Source: Leifsonia poae (GTDB lineage: Bacteria; Actinomycetota; Actinomycetes; Actinomycetales; Microbacteriaceae). Taken from it: a DNA stretch of 64,000 bases. The notes under the pieces are model-generated. The model did no database searches, was not told the origin of the DNA, and saw only the letters and a program-made list of their open reading frames with translations. The stretch covers positions 80,974-144,973 of the forward strand of contig NZ_BSEN01000004.1 in NCBI RefSeq assembly GCF_027921845.1, read 5' to 3'. The translations under genes were made by a program, and so were the position numbers. Positions 1 to 7,862 of the stretch are shown in pieces. The first letter of the stretch is position 1. Each line of letters opens with the position of its first letter.

Positions 1-623
1 CTGTCGTGCGCGCCGTCGTGGAAGAGGCGCGTAAGACGTTCCCCAAGGTCGTCTGCGTCGACGACGGGAGCACCGATGCCTCCGTCGTCGAGGCGCGTGC
101 CGCCGGTGCGGTCGTCGTCCGTCATCCGGTCAATCTCGGACAGGGTGCCTCCCTGCGCACCGGGCTCGATTATGCGCTCGCCGATCCGTCCGCCGACTAC
201 TTCGTGACGTTCGACGCCGACGGTCAGCACCAGGTCGCCGACGCCGTCGCGATGGTGCACATGCTCGACGAGCAGCCGCTCGACATCGTGGTCGGCTCGC
301 GCTTCCTCGACAAACGCACCAAGGTCGCCTTCGTCAAACGCGTCGTGCTGAAGCTGGGTGTCGTCTTCGAGCGGATGAGCAGCGGGGTCCAGCTCACCGA
401 CGCGCACAACGGCCTCCGGGCATTCAATCGCCACGCTGCCGAGACGGTCGCCATCACGCAGAACCGCATGGCGCACGCGTCGGAGATCGTGTCGGAGATC
501 GGTCGCAACCGACTGCGCTGGGCCGAGGCGCCGGTGCACGTGGTCTACACGGACTACTCGCGGTCGAAGGGCCAGTCCGTCTGGAACTCGGTCAACATCC
601 TCAGCGATCTGTTCCTGAAGTAG
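1..623 (+). CDS. Family 2 glycosyltransferase (DPM1/DPG-synthase-like), 5' end cut by window
   Basis: This is a GT-A fold sugar transferase, probably moving a sugar from a nucleotide donor to a polyprenyl phosphate or a growing glycan at the inner membrane face. The frame is open from the window edge and a GTG at 6 lies inside the domain, so the true start is outside the window. The visible 205 residues carry the donor-binding DDGS motif near residue 20 and the metal-binding DADGQH motif near residue 70, both typical of GT2. A DUF2304 protein follows 8 bases later; that pairing is common in actinobacterial polysaccharide loci and suggests they act together. The acceptor and sugar cannot be told from sequence. 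Confidence 0.9.
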   Translation, partial: VVRAVVEEARKTFPKVVCVDDGSTDASVVEARAAGAVVVRHPVNLGQGASLRTGLDYALADPSADYFVTFDADGQHQVADAVAMVHMLDEQPLDIVVGSRFLDKRTKVAFVKRVVLKLGVVFERMSSGVQLTDAHNGLRAFNRHAAETVAITQNRMAHASEIVSEIGRNRLRWAEAPVHVVYTDYSRSKGQSVWNSVNILSDLFLK

Positions 624-631
624 GAGACACC

Positions 632-1150
632 GTGGACACGGGACAACTCACCATCAAGATCATCCTGATCATCGTTCTCGCAGCCTTTGCGATCTTTCTG
701 ATCCTGCCGGGCCGCGGGGTGCGCCATCTGGCGATCCGCCGGCTGGTCATGCTGCTCCTGGTGGCCGTCGTCGTGCTCGCCGTCATCTTCCCGTCGGCCG
801 TGACGGCCGTCGCCCGCGTCGTCGGCGTCGGCAGAGGCACCGACCTGCTGCTCTACGGGCTGATCGTCGTCTTCGTCGGCAATTCGATCCTGCAGCAGCG
901 CAGGCACCGCCATACCGAACGGGAGATCACCGAGCTCGCCCGGCAGCTCGCCATCCTCCAGGCGCCGCGAGCGGGAGACGCGTTCCCCGACGTGGCGGAG
1001 GGCGTCGCCGAGCCCGTCGTCGAGCCCGTCGTCGCGCCCATCGGTGCAGCCGGTCAGGCGTCGGTACTGCCGGCGGCCGAAACAGTCGCCCCGTCCGGTT
1101 CTGAGCAAACGCGTAGTGGCTCTTCGGATACTCAGAGACCCATCTCATAG
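632..1150 (+). CDS. DUF2304 family small membrane protein
   Basis: This 172-residue protein has three hydrophobic stretches in its first 95 residues, then a charged helix (about 96-112) and an Ala/Val/Pro-rich tail. That layout matches DUF2304 proteins, which usually sit beside a DPM1-like GT2, as here. The GTG start at 632 has AGGAGA at 622-627 overlapping the stop of the GT2, so the two are surely co-transcribed. A role as membrane partner of the glycosyltransferase is an inference from gene order. Its TAG stop forms the first three bases of a TAGAAT hexamer before galE. Confidence 0.8.
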   Translation: MDTGQLTIKIILIIVLAAFAIFLILPGRGVRHLAIRRLVMLLLVAVVVLAVIFPSAVTAVARVVGVGRGTDLLLYGLIVVFVGNSILQQRRHRHTEREITELARQLAILQAPRAGDAFPDVAEGVAEPVVEPVVAPIGAAGQASVLPAAETVAPSGSEQTRSGSSDTQRPIS

Positions 1151-1153
1151 AAT
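1148..1153 (+). promoter_or_regulatory. -10 element TAGAAT for leaderless galE
   Basis: TAGAAT lies exactly 7 bases before the ATG at 1161 and no Shine-Dalgarno is present, which fits a transcript starting at the A of ATG. The first three bases are the stop codon of the DUF2304 gene. No good -35 is visible 16-19 bases upstream. Confidence 0.5.
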
Positions 1154-1160
1154 CGGGCCC

Positions 1161-2138
1161 ATGCGAATCCTCGTCACCGGCGGCGCCGGCTACATCGGCG
1201 CGCACGTGGTGCGCCTGCTGCGGCGCCGCGGCGACCATGTGGTCATCGTGGACGACCTCGCGACCGGGGATGCCGGCCGGGTTCCGGATGTACGCATCGA
1301 GCAACTCGATCTCTCAGAGCCGTCGTCGGTCTCGCGCGTAGCGAGCCTGCTCGCCGATGAGAAGATCGAGGCGGTCCTGCACTTCGCAGCCCGAAAGCAG
1401 GTCTTCGAGTCTGTTCAGCGACCCGCCTGGTATTTCCAGCAGAACGTCGCCGGACTCGCCAACCTGTTGCTTGCCATGGAAGACGCTTCCGTCACCCGGC
1501 TCGTCTTCTCGTCCTCGGCGGCCGTGTACGGCAGTGCGACGGGAAACGCCATCCCCGAAGACGCCGACGCCGTGCCGGTGAACCCGTACGGCGAGACCAA
1601 ACTGGTCGGCGAGCAGCTCGTGCGCGACGCCGCGACCGCGTTCGGCCTGTCCGCGGTCAGCCTGCGCTACTTCAACGTCGCCGGTACCGGATGGCCGGAG
1701 CTGGCCGACCGTGCCGTGCTCAACCTCGTCCCCATGGTCATCGAACGCATCGAGAACGGACTGCCGCCCCTGATCTTCGGCGACGACTACGACACGGCCG
1801 ATGGGACCTGTGTGCGCGACTACGTGCACGTGCTCGACCTCGCTGAGGCGCACCTGGCCGCCGTCGACCGCACGGCCGCCGACGAGCCTGGCCACACGGT
1901 GTTCAACGTGGGCACGGGCGAGGGCACGAGCGTGCGGGCGATGGTCGAGGCCATCCTCGCTGTGTCGGGTTCGGCGCTGCGACCGGAGACCGCTCCGCGC
2001 CGGCACGGGGACGCCGGCATCGTGGTCGCATCGCCCGCGAAGATCGAACGCGAGCTCGGCTGGCGTGCCAGCCGTGGCCTCGACGAGATCGTCACCTCGG
2101 CGTGGGACGCCCACGCCTCCCGGTCGGCTCTCGCGTGA
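1161..2138 (+). CDS. galE: UDP-glucose 4-epimerase (SDR family)
   Basis: It interconverts UDP-glucose and UDP-galactose, feeding galactose into surface polysaccharide. The 325-residue protein has the NAD-binding TGGAGYIG at residues 6-13, the SSSAAVYG segment near 117-124, and the catalytic YxxxK pair Tyr143/Lys147 in NPYGETK. The frame extends upstream to 1044, but MRILVTGG is the standard family N-terminus and has a -10 hexamer just before it. The stop overlaps the next GT2 start as GTGA, implying translational coupling. A second galE lies at 9121, so one of the two may have a different sugar preference. Confidence 0.92.
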   Translation: MRILVTGGAGYIGAHVVRLLRRRGDHVVIVDDLATGDAGRVPDVRIEQLDLSEPSSVSRVASLLADEKIEAVLHFAARKQVFESVQRPAWYFQQNVAGLANLLLAMEDASVTRLVFSSSAAVYGSATGNAIPEDADAVPVNPYGETKLVGEQLVRDAATAFGLSAVSLRYFNVAGTGWPELADRAVLNLVPMVIERIENGLPPLIFGDDYDTADGTCVRDYVHVLDLAEAHLAAVDRTAADEPGHTVFNVGTGEGTSVRAMVEAILAVSGSALRPETAPRRHGDAGIVVASPAKIERELGWRASRGLDEIVTSAWDAHASRSALA

Positions 2139-3112
2139 CGCGTCTCTCGGTCGCGTTGTGCACGTACAACGGCCGCCCCTATATCGCCGAGCAGTTGCTG
2201 AGCATCCTCGATCAGCGACCCGCTGCCTCTCAGCTCGTGGTCTCCGACGACGGGTCCGATGACGGCACGGTGGCCGTCGTGCGCGAGACGATCGCCTCGC
2301 GCGACGATGTGCCGGAGCTCGTCGTGCTCGAGGGCGATGCTCCGACCGGCGTCACCGCGAATTTCGAGCGTGCCATCGCCGCGGCCGATGGCGACCTGGT
2401 GGCGCTGAGCGATCAGGATGACCGCTGGCATCCCGGGCGGCTCCGCACGATCACCGAGCGCTTCGCCGCCGACCCGTCTCTCACCTTCCTGCACACGGAC
2501 GCCGCCTTGGTCGACGAGAACGGCGTGGCCCTCGGACGCACGCTCTTCGAGTCGCTCGAAGTCTCTCCCGCGGAGTTCCGGGCCGAGCGGAGCGGCGACG
2601 CGTTCCGGGTGCTGCTGCGCCGCAACCTCGCGACCGGTGCCACGGCGGTGTTCCGTCGCGACCTGGTGGAGCGGGCGATGCCGTTCCCGCCGGAATGGGT
2701 GCACGATGAGTGGCTCGCGATCATCGCGTCGGTGACGGGTCGTGTCGACGTGCTCGAGGAGCCCACCATCGACTACCGCCTGCACGGCTCCAACCTCATC
2801 GGCGTGGCCGAGCCGACCTTCCGGTACAAGGTGTCGCGCGTCCTGCAGAACCGCGGCGATCGCAACCTGATGCTCGCCCGCCGCTTCGCCGTGCTCGCCG
2901 ACCGTCTCGCCGAACTCGGCGACGCCGTGCCGGAGGGCGTGCTGGAGCACGCGAGGGCGAAGGCCGCGTTCGAGGCGGAGCGCGCGGCGCTGCCGGGGAA
3001 CCGCCTCAAGCGGGTGCGCGCGGTGCTCGCCCTCTGGCGGCGTGGACTGTACGTGCAGTACGCCAGCCGCGGCACGGCGGATGTTCTGCGCGATCTGTTC
3101 CAGCCCGCTTAG
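2135..3112 (+). CDS. Family 2 glycosyltransferase (rhamnosyl/galactosyl-transferase type)
   Basis: This 325-residue GT2 starts VTRLSVALCTYNG, the usual opening of WbbL/WcaA-type transferases. It has DDGSDDGT near residues 39-46 and a DQDDRWHP segment near 97-104 that supplies the metal-binding DxD and acceptor site. The GTG at 2135 overlaps the galE stop by four bases (GTGA), which decides the start over in-frame codons upstream. It likely adds a hexose or deoxyhexose to lipid-linked glycan at the cytoplasmic face. Its TAG stop overlaps the TAA stop of the convergent ligase gene, leaving no room for a terminator between them. Confidence 0.88.
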   Translation: MTRLSVALCTYNGRPYIAEQLLSILDQRPAASQLVVSDDGSDDGTVAVVRETIASRDDVPELVVLEGDAPTGVTANFERAIAAADGDLVALSDQDDRWHPGRLRTITERFAADPSLTFLHTDAALVDENGVALGRTLFESLEVSPAEFRAERSGDAFRVLLRRNLATGATAVFRRDLVERAMPFPPEWVHDEWLAIIASVTGRVDVLEEPTIDYRLHGSNLIGVAEPTFRYKVSRVLQNRGDRNLMLARRFAVLADRLAELGDAVPEGVLEHARAKAAFEAERAALPGNRLKRVRAVLALWRRGLYVQYASRGTADVLRDLFQPA

Positions 3113-4404
3113 ACCTGCTGCGGCTCCCGGTGCGGCAGGTGCCGCCGCCAGCTCATCCCCTGCGAGGCCTTCACCGCGCAGATCACCAGCAGCAGCCATC
3201 CGGCCTCGACCAGGATGGAGCTCTCGAAGACGCTCGTGGTGAGCAGGGCCACGAGCACGAGCGGCGCCCAGGCGTACACGACGCTGCGCTTGTTCGAGGC
3301 GAGCAGCCAGGAGCGGCCGAACGCGAGGGCGAGCAGGGCGACGAACAGCAGGACGCCGATGATGCCGACCTGCAGGTAGACGTCGAGGTAGGCGTTGAGG
3401 CCGTCGGTGTGCGCTGAACCGGTGGCGGCCTGGATGGCCGTGAACGGGTAGATGTCCTGCGGCCATTGGCCGACCCATCCCCAGCCGACCGTCTGGTTGA
3501 CCGGGATGAGCTCCCAGATCTGGATCCACAGCCGGTACCGCACCTGGAAGTCGGCGCGGGCGTTCAGCAGGTCGATGACGCGCGTGCGGTACACGTAGGC
3601 CAGCACGAGCGCGACGATCGTCAGCGCCGCGAGCCCCCACTGGTAGTAGCGGCGGTGTTTCGCCTGCACCTGGCGCAACGCGAAGAGAGCGAGCGTCGCC
3701 AGGCCGACGACGAGCGACACCGCGGCGATCACGGGGGAGTGGGCGAGCAGGATGCTGAGCACGGCGAGCGTGATCGACACCGCGGCCAGCGGCGGCCGCA
3801 CCGACCGGGTGCGCAGCTCGACGAGGAACGTGACGAAGGCGATGAGGGCGACGATGCTCAGCTGGTTGCGGGAGCCGAACAGCCCCTGGATCGGACCGCC
3901 GCCGGCGATGTTCCCCTGGATGCCCAGGAACCGGATCGGCAGGTCGATGATCAGCCCGCTGAACACCTCGAGCGCGAGAGATGCCGTGAGCAGGAACCGC
4001 AGCACGTCGCCGACCACCCGCACGATCTGGATCGCGTCGCGCACGAGGGCGATGTAGATCGCGAGGAAGGCGAAGCTCAGCTGATAGACCACGCCGGCGA
4101 GCGTCGCCCATTGGTAGCTGCTCCAGAAGAGACTGATCGCGCACCAGCCGACGAAGACGAGGATGGAGATCGGAAGCAGGCCGTGCCACTCGATCATGCG
4201 GCGCTGGGCGATGAACGAGAGGGCCGCGAGCACCACGAGCACGGCGATCGCGCCGATCAGGCCGGGCCAGCCGATGACGGCCCGGATCGCGTGGGTGGAG
4301 AACCCGACGCCGACGGCCACCAGCGAGAGCACGGAGTTGAACCGCGCAGAGCCGAGGAACTCGGTCACCGCGACGGGGACCAGGGGACGTCGGGTCGCGG
4401 CCAT
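3109..4404 (-). CDS. O-antigen ligase / Wzy-like polytopic membrane protein (copy 1)
   Basis: The 431-residue protein is hydrophobic throughout, with about ten to twelve membrane segments. It has one large loop near residues 285-340 containing the GWGWVGQWP segment and a conserved His in SAHTDGLN followed by YLQVGIIG. That late His-plus-LQxGxxG signature marks the O-antigen ligase / polymerase superfamily (Wzy_C). It would polymerise or attach lipid-linked glycan outside the membrane. It follows a homologous gene after 9 bases on the same strand. The ATG at 4404 is preceded by TAGGAT, whose TAG is the stop of the upstream gene and whose AGGA could also act as a ribosome site. Confidence 0.82.
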   Translation of the reverse strand: MAATRRPLVPVAVTEFLGSARFNSVLSLVAVGVGFSTHAIRAVIGWPGLIGAIAVLVVLAALSFIAQRRMIEWHGLLPISILVFVGWCAISLFWSSYQWATLAGVVYQLSFAFLAIYIALVRDAIQIVRVVGDVLRFLLTASLALEVFSGLIIDLPIRFLGIQGNIAGGGPIQGLFGSRNQLSIVALIAFVTFLVELRTRSVRPPLAAVSITLAVLSILLAHSPVIAAVSLVVGLATLALFALRQVQAKHRRYYQWGLAALTIVALVLAYVYRTRVIDLLNARADFQVRYRLWIQIWELIPVNQTVGWGWVGQWPQDIYPFTAIQAATGSAHTDGLNAYLDVYLQVGIIGVLLFVALLALAFGRSWLLASNKRSVVYAWAPLVLVALLTTSVFESSILVEAGWLLLVICAVKASQGMSWRRHLPHREPQQV

Positions 4405-4410
4405 GCAGCA

Positions 4411-4416
4411 ATCCTA
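4411..4416 (-). promoter_or_regulatory. TAGGAT, possible -10 (or Shine-Dalgarno) for ligase copy 1
   Basis: Read on the minus strand, TAGGAT ends six bases before the ATG at 4404. Its TAG is the stop codon of the preceding ligase gene. It fits the leaderless -10 spacing seen at other genes here, but the internal AGGA at 7 bases could equally be a ribosome-binding site. Confidence 0.35.
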
Positions 4417-5730
4417 CGGTGCGGTCTGCTTCGTCTTCAGTGAGAACACGACCAGGAGCAGCCAGCCGCCCTCGATGATCAGGCGGCTCTCCGCAACGCT
4501 CTGGGCGAGGTAGGCCGCGAGTACGAGCAGCGGCAGCAGGGTCAGCGCGGAGTACGGCTTGTCATCGACGACGCCCGTGCGCGGCCGGTCGACGGCGAGG
4601 AACCAGGAGCGCTTCAGCGTGGCGAGCACCAGCAGGATGAAGACGACGAGACCGACGATGCCCAGCTGGAGCCAGACGTCGAGCCACACGTTGTGCGCCT
4701 GCAGGTACTGGACCCCGTTGCGAACGGCGAGACCGTCGAAGGGGGCGACCCACGGCGCCCAGTAGCTCACCCAGCCCCAGCCGAACGCCGGGCGCTGCTG
4801 AGCCAGGCCGATCACCGAGTCCCAGATCGTGAGGCGCCCGGTGAGGTCTTCGCTCTTGCCGAGCAGACCCGGGATGCGCGAGGCGAACACAATGGACAGC
4901 ACGACGCCGACGACCAGGAGGGCCGCCGCCGTGAGGTAGACCGGCCGTCGATGGTCGGGGCCGGCCCGTCGCGTCCAGAGGGCGAACGCGAGCACCACGA
5001 CGGTGAAGAGCAGAGCGACGATGACCGTCGACGAGCGGGTGAGCGCGAAGGTGAGAAGCCCGACGACGATCCAGGCGATGCCCACCGAGCGCCGCACCGT
5101 GCGATCGGCGAGCTGGATGCCGAACACGATGAGGGCGAGCAGCGCGATCATCGCCAGCAGGTTGCTGTTGCCCAGGATGCCCTGGATCTGGCCGCCGTGG
5201 AACAGCAGGTCCCTGCTCCAGTAGAACGCCGCCGGCTGCTTTCCCGGAGGATACGTAGCCCAGGGGGGCAGCACCGGCTGTCGGACGAACAGCGAGACGA
5301 TCAGCTCGAAGACCAGCGAGAGCCCCAGGATCCAGCGGAACGCGTTGCCGAGGGCCCGCAGCAGCTGCGGCCAGTCGAGGCAGAGGGCGACGAACACGGC
5401 GGCGGTGGTGGTCGACCACTGGGCGAGCACGCCGAGGGCGCTCGCACCCGGGTAGAACGACCACGCGATCGACACCGTGAGCAGCAGCAGGAACAGGGCG
5501 AGCATCCGGGGCGTACGCCGCCAGTTGAAGGCGGGGCGCCGGCGCACGAGGAACACGATGCTGCCGACCAGCAGCAGGCCGTCGAGTGCGAAGTACGCGG
5601 GCCAGCTGATCAGGTTGCGCCAGAAATCACCAGCGAAGAGCGTGAAGATCACCAGGGTCGCGAACGCCACCGCGCCTCCGCCGCCCGTGGCGGTGCGGGT
5701 CGGCCGGCGGGTCGATGCTGCGGTGGTCAC
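4414..5730 (-). CDS. O-antigen ligase / Wzy-like polytopic membrane protein (copy 2)
   Basis: This is a 438-residue paralogue of the next gene, with the same architecture: many membrane helices, a periplasmic-type loop with GWGWVSYW, then QAHNVWLDVWLQLGIVG with the conserved His. The first 20 residues are Thr/Arg-rich and cytoplasmic. The GTG start at 5730 overlaps the stop of the GH16-like gene as GTGA, indicating coupling. Two adjacent diverged ligases suggest one may polymerise and the other ligate, or that they handle two glycans; this is inference. TAGTCT lies six bases before the GTG and could give a separate leaderless message. Confidence 0.82.
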   Translation of the reverse strand: MTTAASTRRPTRTATGGGGAVAFATLVIFTLFAGDFWRNLISWPAYFALDGLLLVGSIVFLVRRRPAFNWRRTPRMLALFLLLLTVSIAWSFYPGASALGVLAQWSTTTAAVFVALCLDWPQLLRALGNAFRWILGLSLVFELIVSLFVRQPVLPPWATYPPGKQPAAFYWSRDLLFHGGQIQGILGNSNLLAMIALLALIVFGIQLADRTVRRSVGIAWIVVGLLTFALTRSSTVIVALLFTVVVLAFALWTRRAGPDHRRPVYLTAAALLVVGVVLSIVFASRIPGLLGKSEDLTGRLTIWDSVIGLAQQRPAFGWGWVSYWAPWVAPFDGLAVRNGVQYLQAHNVWLDVWLQLGIVGLVVFILLVLATLKRSWFLAVDRPRTGVVDDKPYSALTLLPLLVLAAYLAQSVAESRLIIEGGWLLLVVFSLKTKQTAP

Positions 5731-6506
5731 CTCGAAAGACTAATGGAGCGGGCCTGCGACGACCCTTCGACCCGGCGCACGGCGAGCTCGGCGACGGGTG
5801 TCACCGCATCCGGGTCGTCGCCGGGGGCGCGATCGGGGAAGTCGAAGACGCCGAGGATGAGCTGCAGCGGGTAGTCGGGCGCGATCGCGACGCTGCGGGT
5901 CGCGTCGCCGTCGACCGAGAACTCCACGCCGTCGGGGCTCCAATCGGCGGCGTAGACGTGCCAGTCGTTCACGTCGACGCCCAAGTCGATCGCGTCGAAG
6001 TCCTCGCGCAGTCGCGGATCGCGGAACGGGTGCACGCCGCTCCCGACGAGTCCCGTGTCGCCGAACACCTCCACGAGGCAGATCTCGCCGCAGCGCTCCG
6101 GGCGGTCTTCGAGGCCGACCATCCAGGCCGAGAACATGGATCGAGCTGAGATCGTGGCGCGGCACTCCACCTCGATGCGGCCGTAGAGCGGCGCGAAACC
6201 GATCACGGTCGGCTGCTCCTCGCGCACGGTCAAGCCCGCGCGGAACGGCTGCTGGCCATCGGCGCTGCCCACCGGCCCGGATCGGTTCCCGGTCTGAACC
6301 GCGGAGACCCGCAACGGCCCCTCGTGGAGGTCGGGGCACCACAACGGATGCGCCGGCGGAATGCTGAGCGAGAGCTCGCCCCCAGCGACGCGATAGGTCG
6401 CTGCCGAGGCGGCGCGCGAACTCCAGGCCGGCAGGTAGCTCGTGGTCCACACCGCCGGATCCAGGTCGTCGCCGTCGAATGTCTCGACGAAGCGCGCCAT
6501 CGCCAT
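5727..6506 (-). CDS. Glycoside hydrolase family 16-like protein with altered catalytic motif, no signal peptide
   Basis: The 259-residue protein has a GH16 beta-jellyroll pattern: FVETFDGDDLDPAVW at the start, YGRIEVECRATISARSMFSAW in the middle, and the catalytic strand GEICLVEVFGD around 140-150. GH16 enzymes normally carry ExDxxE; here Glu141 and Glu146 remain but the central Asp is Cys143. There is no signal peptide or membrane segment, odd for a secreted glucanase/galactanase. It sits between manA and two ligases, so it probably trims or recognises the same glycan. MAMARF was chosen because TAGCGT lies six bases upstream; the second ATG at 6500 is possible. Confidence 0.75.
   Translation of the reverse strand: MAMARFVETFDGDDLDPAVWTTSYLPAWSSRAASAATYRVAGGELSLSIPPAHPLWCPDLHEGPLRVSAVQTGNRSGPVGSADGQQPFRAGLTVREEQPTVIGFAPLYGRIEVECRATISARSMFSAWMVGLEDRPERCGEICLVEVFGDTGLVGSGVHPFRDPRLREDFDAIDLGVDVNDWHVYAADWSPDGVEFSVDGDATRSVAIAPDYPLQLILGVFDFPDRAPGDDPDAVTPVAELAVRRVEGSSQARSISLSR
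5737..5742 (-). promoter_or_regulatory. TAGTCT, possible leaderless -10 for ligase copy 2
   Basis: On the minus strand TAGTCT is followed by six bases and the GTG at 5730. It is inside the end of the GH16-like gene, so this would be an internal promoter in addition to translational coupling. Confidence 0.35.
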
Positions 6507-6512
6507 ACCGGG

Positions 6513-6518
6513 ACGCTA
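6513..6518 (-). promoter_or_regulatory. -10 element TAGCGT for leaderless GH16-like gene
   Basis: TAGCGT on the minus strand ends six bases before the ATG at 6506, and there is no Shine-Dalgarno. Its first three bases are the TAG stop codon of manA, the same arrangement as before galE at 1148. Confidence 0.45.
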
Positions 6519-7736
6519 CACGTTGGGTGCGGCCACGAAAAGCGTTCCGGAGCCGCTGATCGTCAGCGCCTCTTCGTCCGGTGTCACGAAGACCGACTCG
6601 CCGCGCGCCACGGTGATGCGCCCGTGCGCGCCGTCGATCGTCACCTCGCCGGCCGTGCAGAGTGCGATCGCGGCACCCGGCAGCGCGAGACGCACCTCGT
6701 CGACGCCGTCGCCCACGACGACGTGGTCGAGCGCGAAGTCGGGCTCCTCGGGCCGGAACACCTCGACGCCGGGTGCGGGGCGCTCCGGCTCGAGCGGGGT
6801 GGCGTCGATGGGGGAGAAGTCGAGGATGCTCACCAGTTCGGGCACATCGATGCGCTTGGGGGTCAGGCCGCCGCGCAGCACGTTGTCGCTCGCCGCCATC
6901 AGCTCGATGCCGAGGCCGCGCAGGTAGGCGTGGATGTTGCCGGCGGGCAGGTAGAGCACCTGGCCGGCCCGGAGGGTGGCGCGGTTGAGCAGGAGGGCGA
7001 GCACGATTCCGGGGTCGCCCGGGAACGCCGCTGCGAGCATCCGCACCGTGTCGGCCGCCACGGCCAGGTCGTCGCCGGCCGGGTCCGCGTCGACGGATGC
7101 GGTGGTGGTGACCACCGCGTCGACCAGCTGTGCGACGGCCGGGTCGCCGCCGAGCAGCCATTCGGTGGCCGAGCGCAGAACGGCGGCGGGCTCGCCGGTG
7201 AGGGTCTCGGCGAACGCGGCGATCGTGGCACGTTCGCCGTCGGCCGCGGTGTCGGCGATGCGCGCGAACAGCCGGGCGCTGCGCTCGACATCGCGGAAGC
7301 CGCAGAGGGCGTCGAACGTGTCGCTGACGGCGAAGATCAGCTCCGGCTTGTGGGAGGCGTCTTTGTAGTTGCGGTCGGGGGAGTCGAGGGGGATTCCCGC
7401 GGCGTTCTCGCGGGCGAACCCGGCCGCGGCCTGCGCGTTCGAGGGGTGCGCCTGCAGCGAGAGCGGGCCGGCGGCGGCGAGCACCTTGAGCAGATAAGGG
7501 AGGCGCTTCACGCCCTCACCCAGCGCCGAACCGGGCTCATGGGCGATCCACGAAGCGAGGTCCGCCGCGCCGCCGGTCTGCGATGGATCGAGGATCACCG
7601 AGGGCGAGCCGGCGTGCGCTCCGAGCCACAGCTCCGCCTCCGGATGACCCGACGGAGTCGTTCCGAGCAGCCCGGCGATCGCCGTGGTGGACCCCCAGGC
7701 GTAATCGCGAGGAGTATTGCCGATGCGCACAAACAT
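6516..7736 (-). CDS. manA: Mannose-6-phosphate isomerase, class I
   Basis: It interconverts fructose-6-phosphate and mannose-6-phosphate, the entry to GDP-mannose; with ManB (16081) it completes the path to mannose-1-phosphate. The 406-residue cytosolic protein has the zinc-site QAHPS motif near residue 99 and KPELIFAVS with its metal-binding Glu. It also has the C-terminal GNIHAYLRGLGIELMAASDNVLRGGLT-type segment that carries the last zinc ligand and active site. A GGAAGGGA sequence lies about 9 bases before the ATG at 7736. The gene opens the minus-strand polysaccharide run and faces away from the acyl-CoA dehydrogenase. Confidence 0.95.
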   Translation of the reverse strand: MFVRIGNTPRDYAWGSTTAIAGLLGTTPSGHPEAELWLGAHAGSPSVILDPSQTGGAADLASWIAHEPGSALGEGVKRLPYLLKVLAAAGPLSLQAHPSNAQAAAGFARENAAGIPLDSPDRNYKDASHKPELIFAVSDTFDALCGFRDVERSARLFARIADTAADGERATIAAFAETLTGEPAAVLRSATEWLLGGDPAVAQLVDAVVTTTASVDADPAGDDLAVAADTVRMLAAAFPGDPGIVLALLLNRATLRAGQVLYLPAGNIHAYLRGLGIELMAASDNVLRGGLTPKRIDVPELVSILDFSPIDATPLEPERPAPGVEVFRPEEPDFALDHVVVGDGVDEVRLALPGAAIALCTAGEVTIDGAHGRITVARGESVFVTPDEEALTISGSGTLFVAAPNV

Positions 7737-7781
7737 CCGTGACGGTCCCTTCCGAATCGTTAGACCAAACTACCAACCGCT

Positions 7782-7810
7782 TTGAGCGGCCGGTGCCACC
7801 TGCCTAGGCT
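7782..7810 (+). promoter_or_regulatory. Promoter TTGAGC-N17-TAGGCT for the acyl-CoA dehydrogenase gene
   Basis: TTGAGC (7782-7787) and TAGGCT (7805-7810) are separated by exactly 17 bases, a good housekeeping sigma promoter. Transcription would begin near 7817, leaving about 46 bases before the ATG at 7863. Confidence 0.65.
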
Positions 7811-7862
7811 GACGCTGGTCCTCTTGGACGGCATCCGCACCCCGGCACGCAATGGAGCAGAC

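Noticed and set aside
1820..4411. Very long minus-strand open frame (863 codons) across galE, a GT2 and part of a ligase
   Set aside because: It is antisense to clear genes and in another frame from the ligase; residues are low-complexity Arg/Ala/Gly, typical of GC-rich shadow frames.
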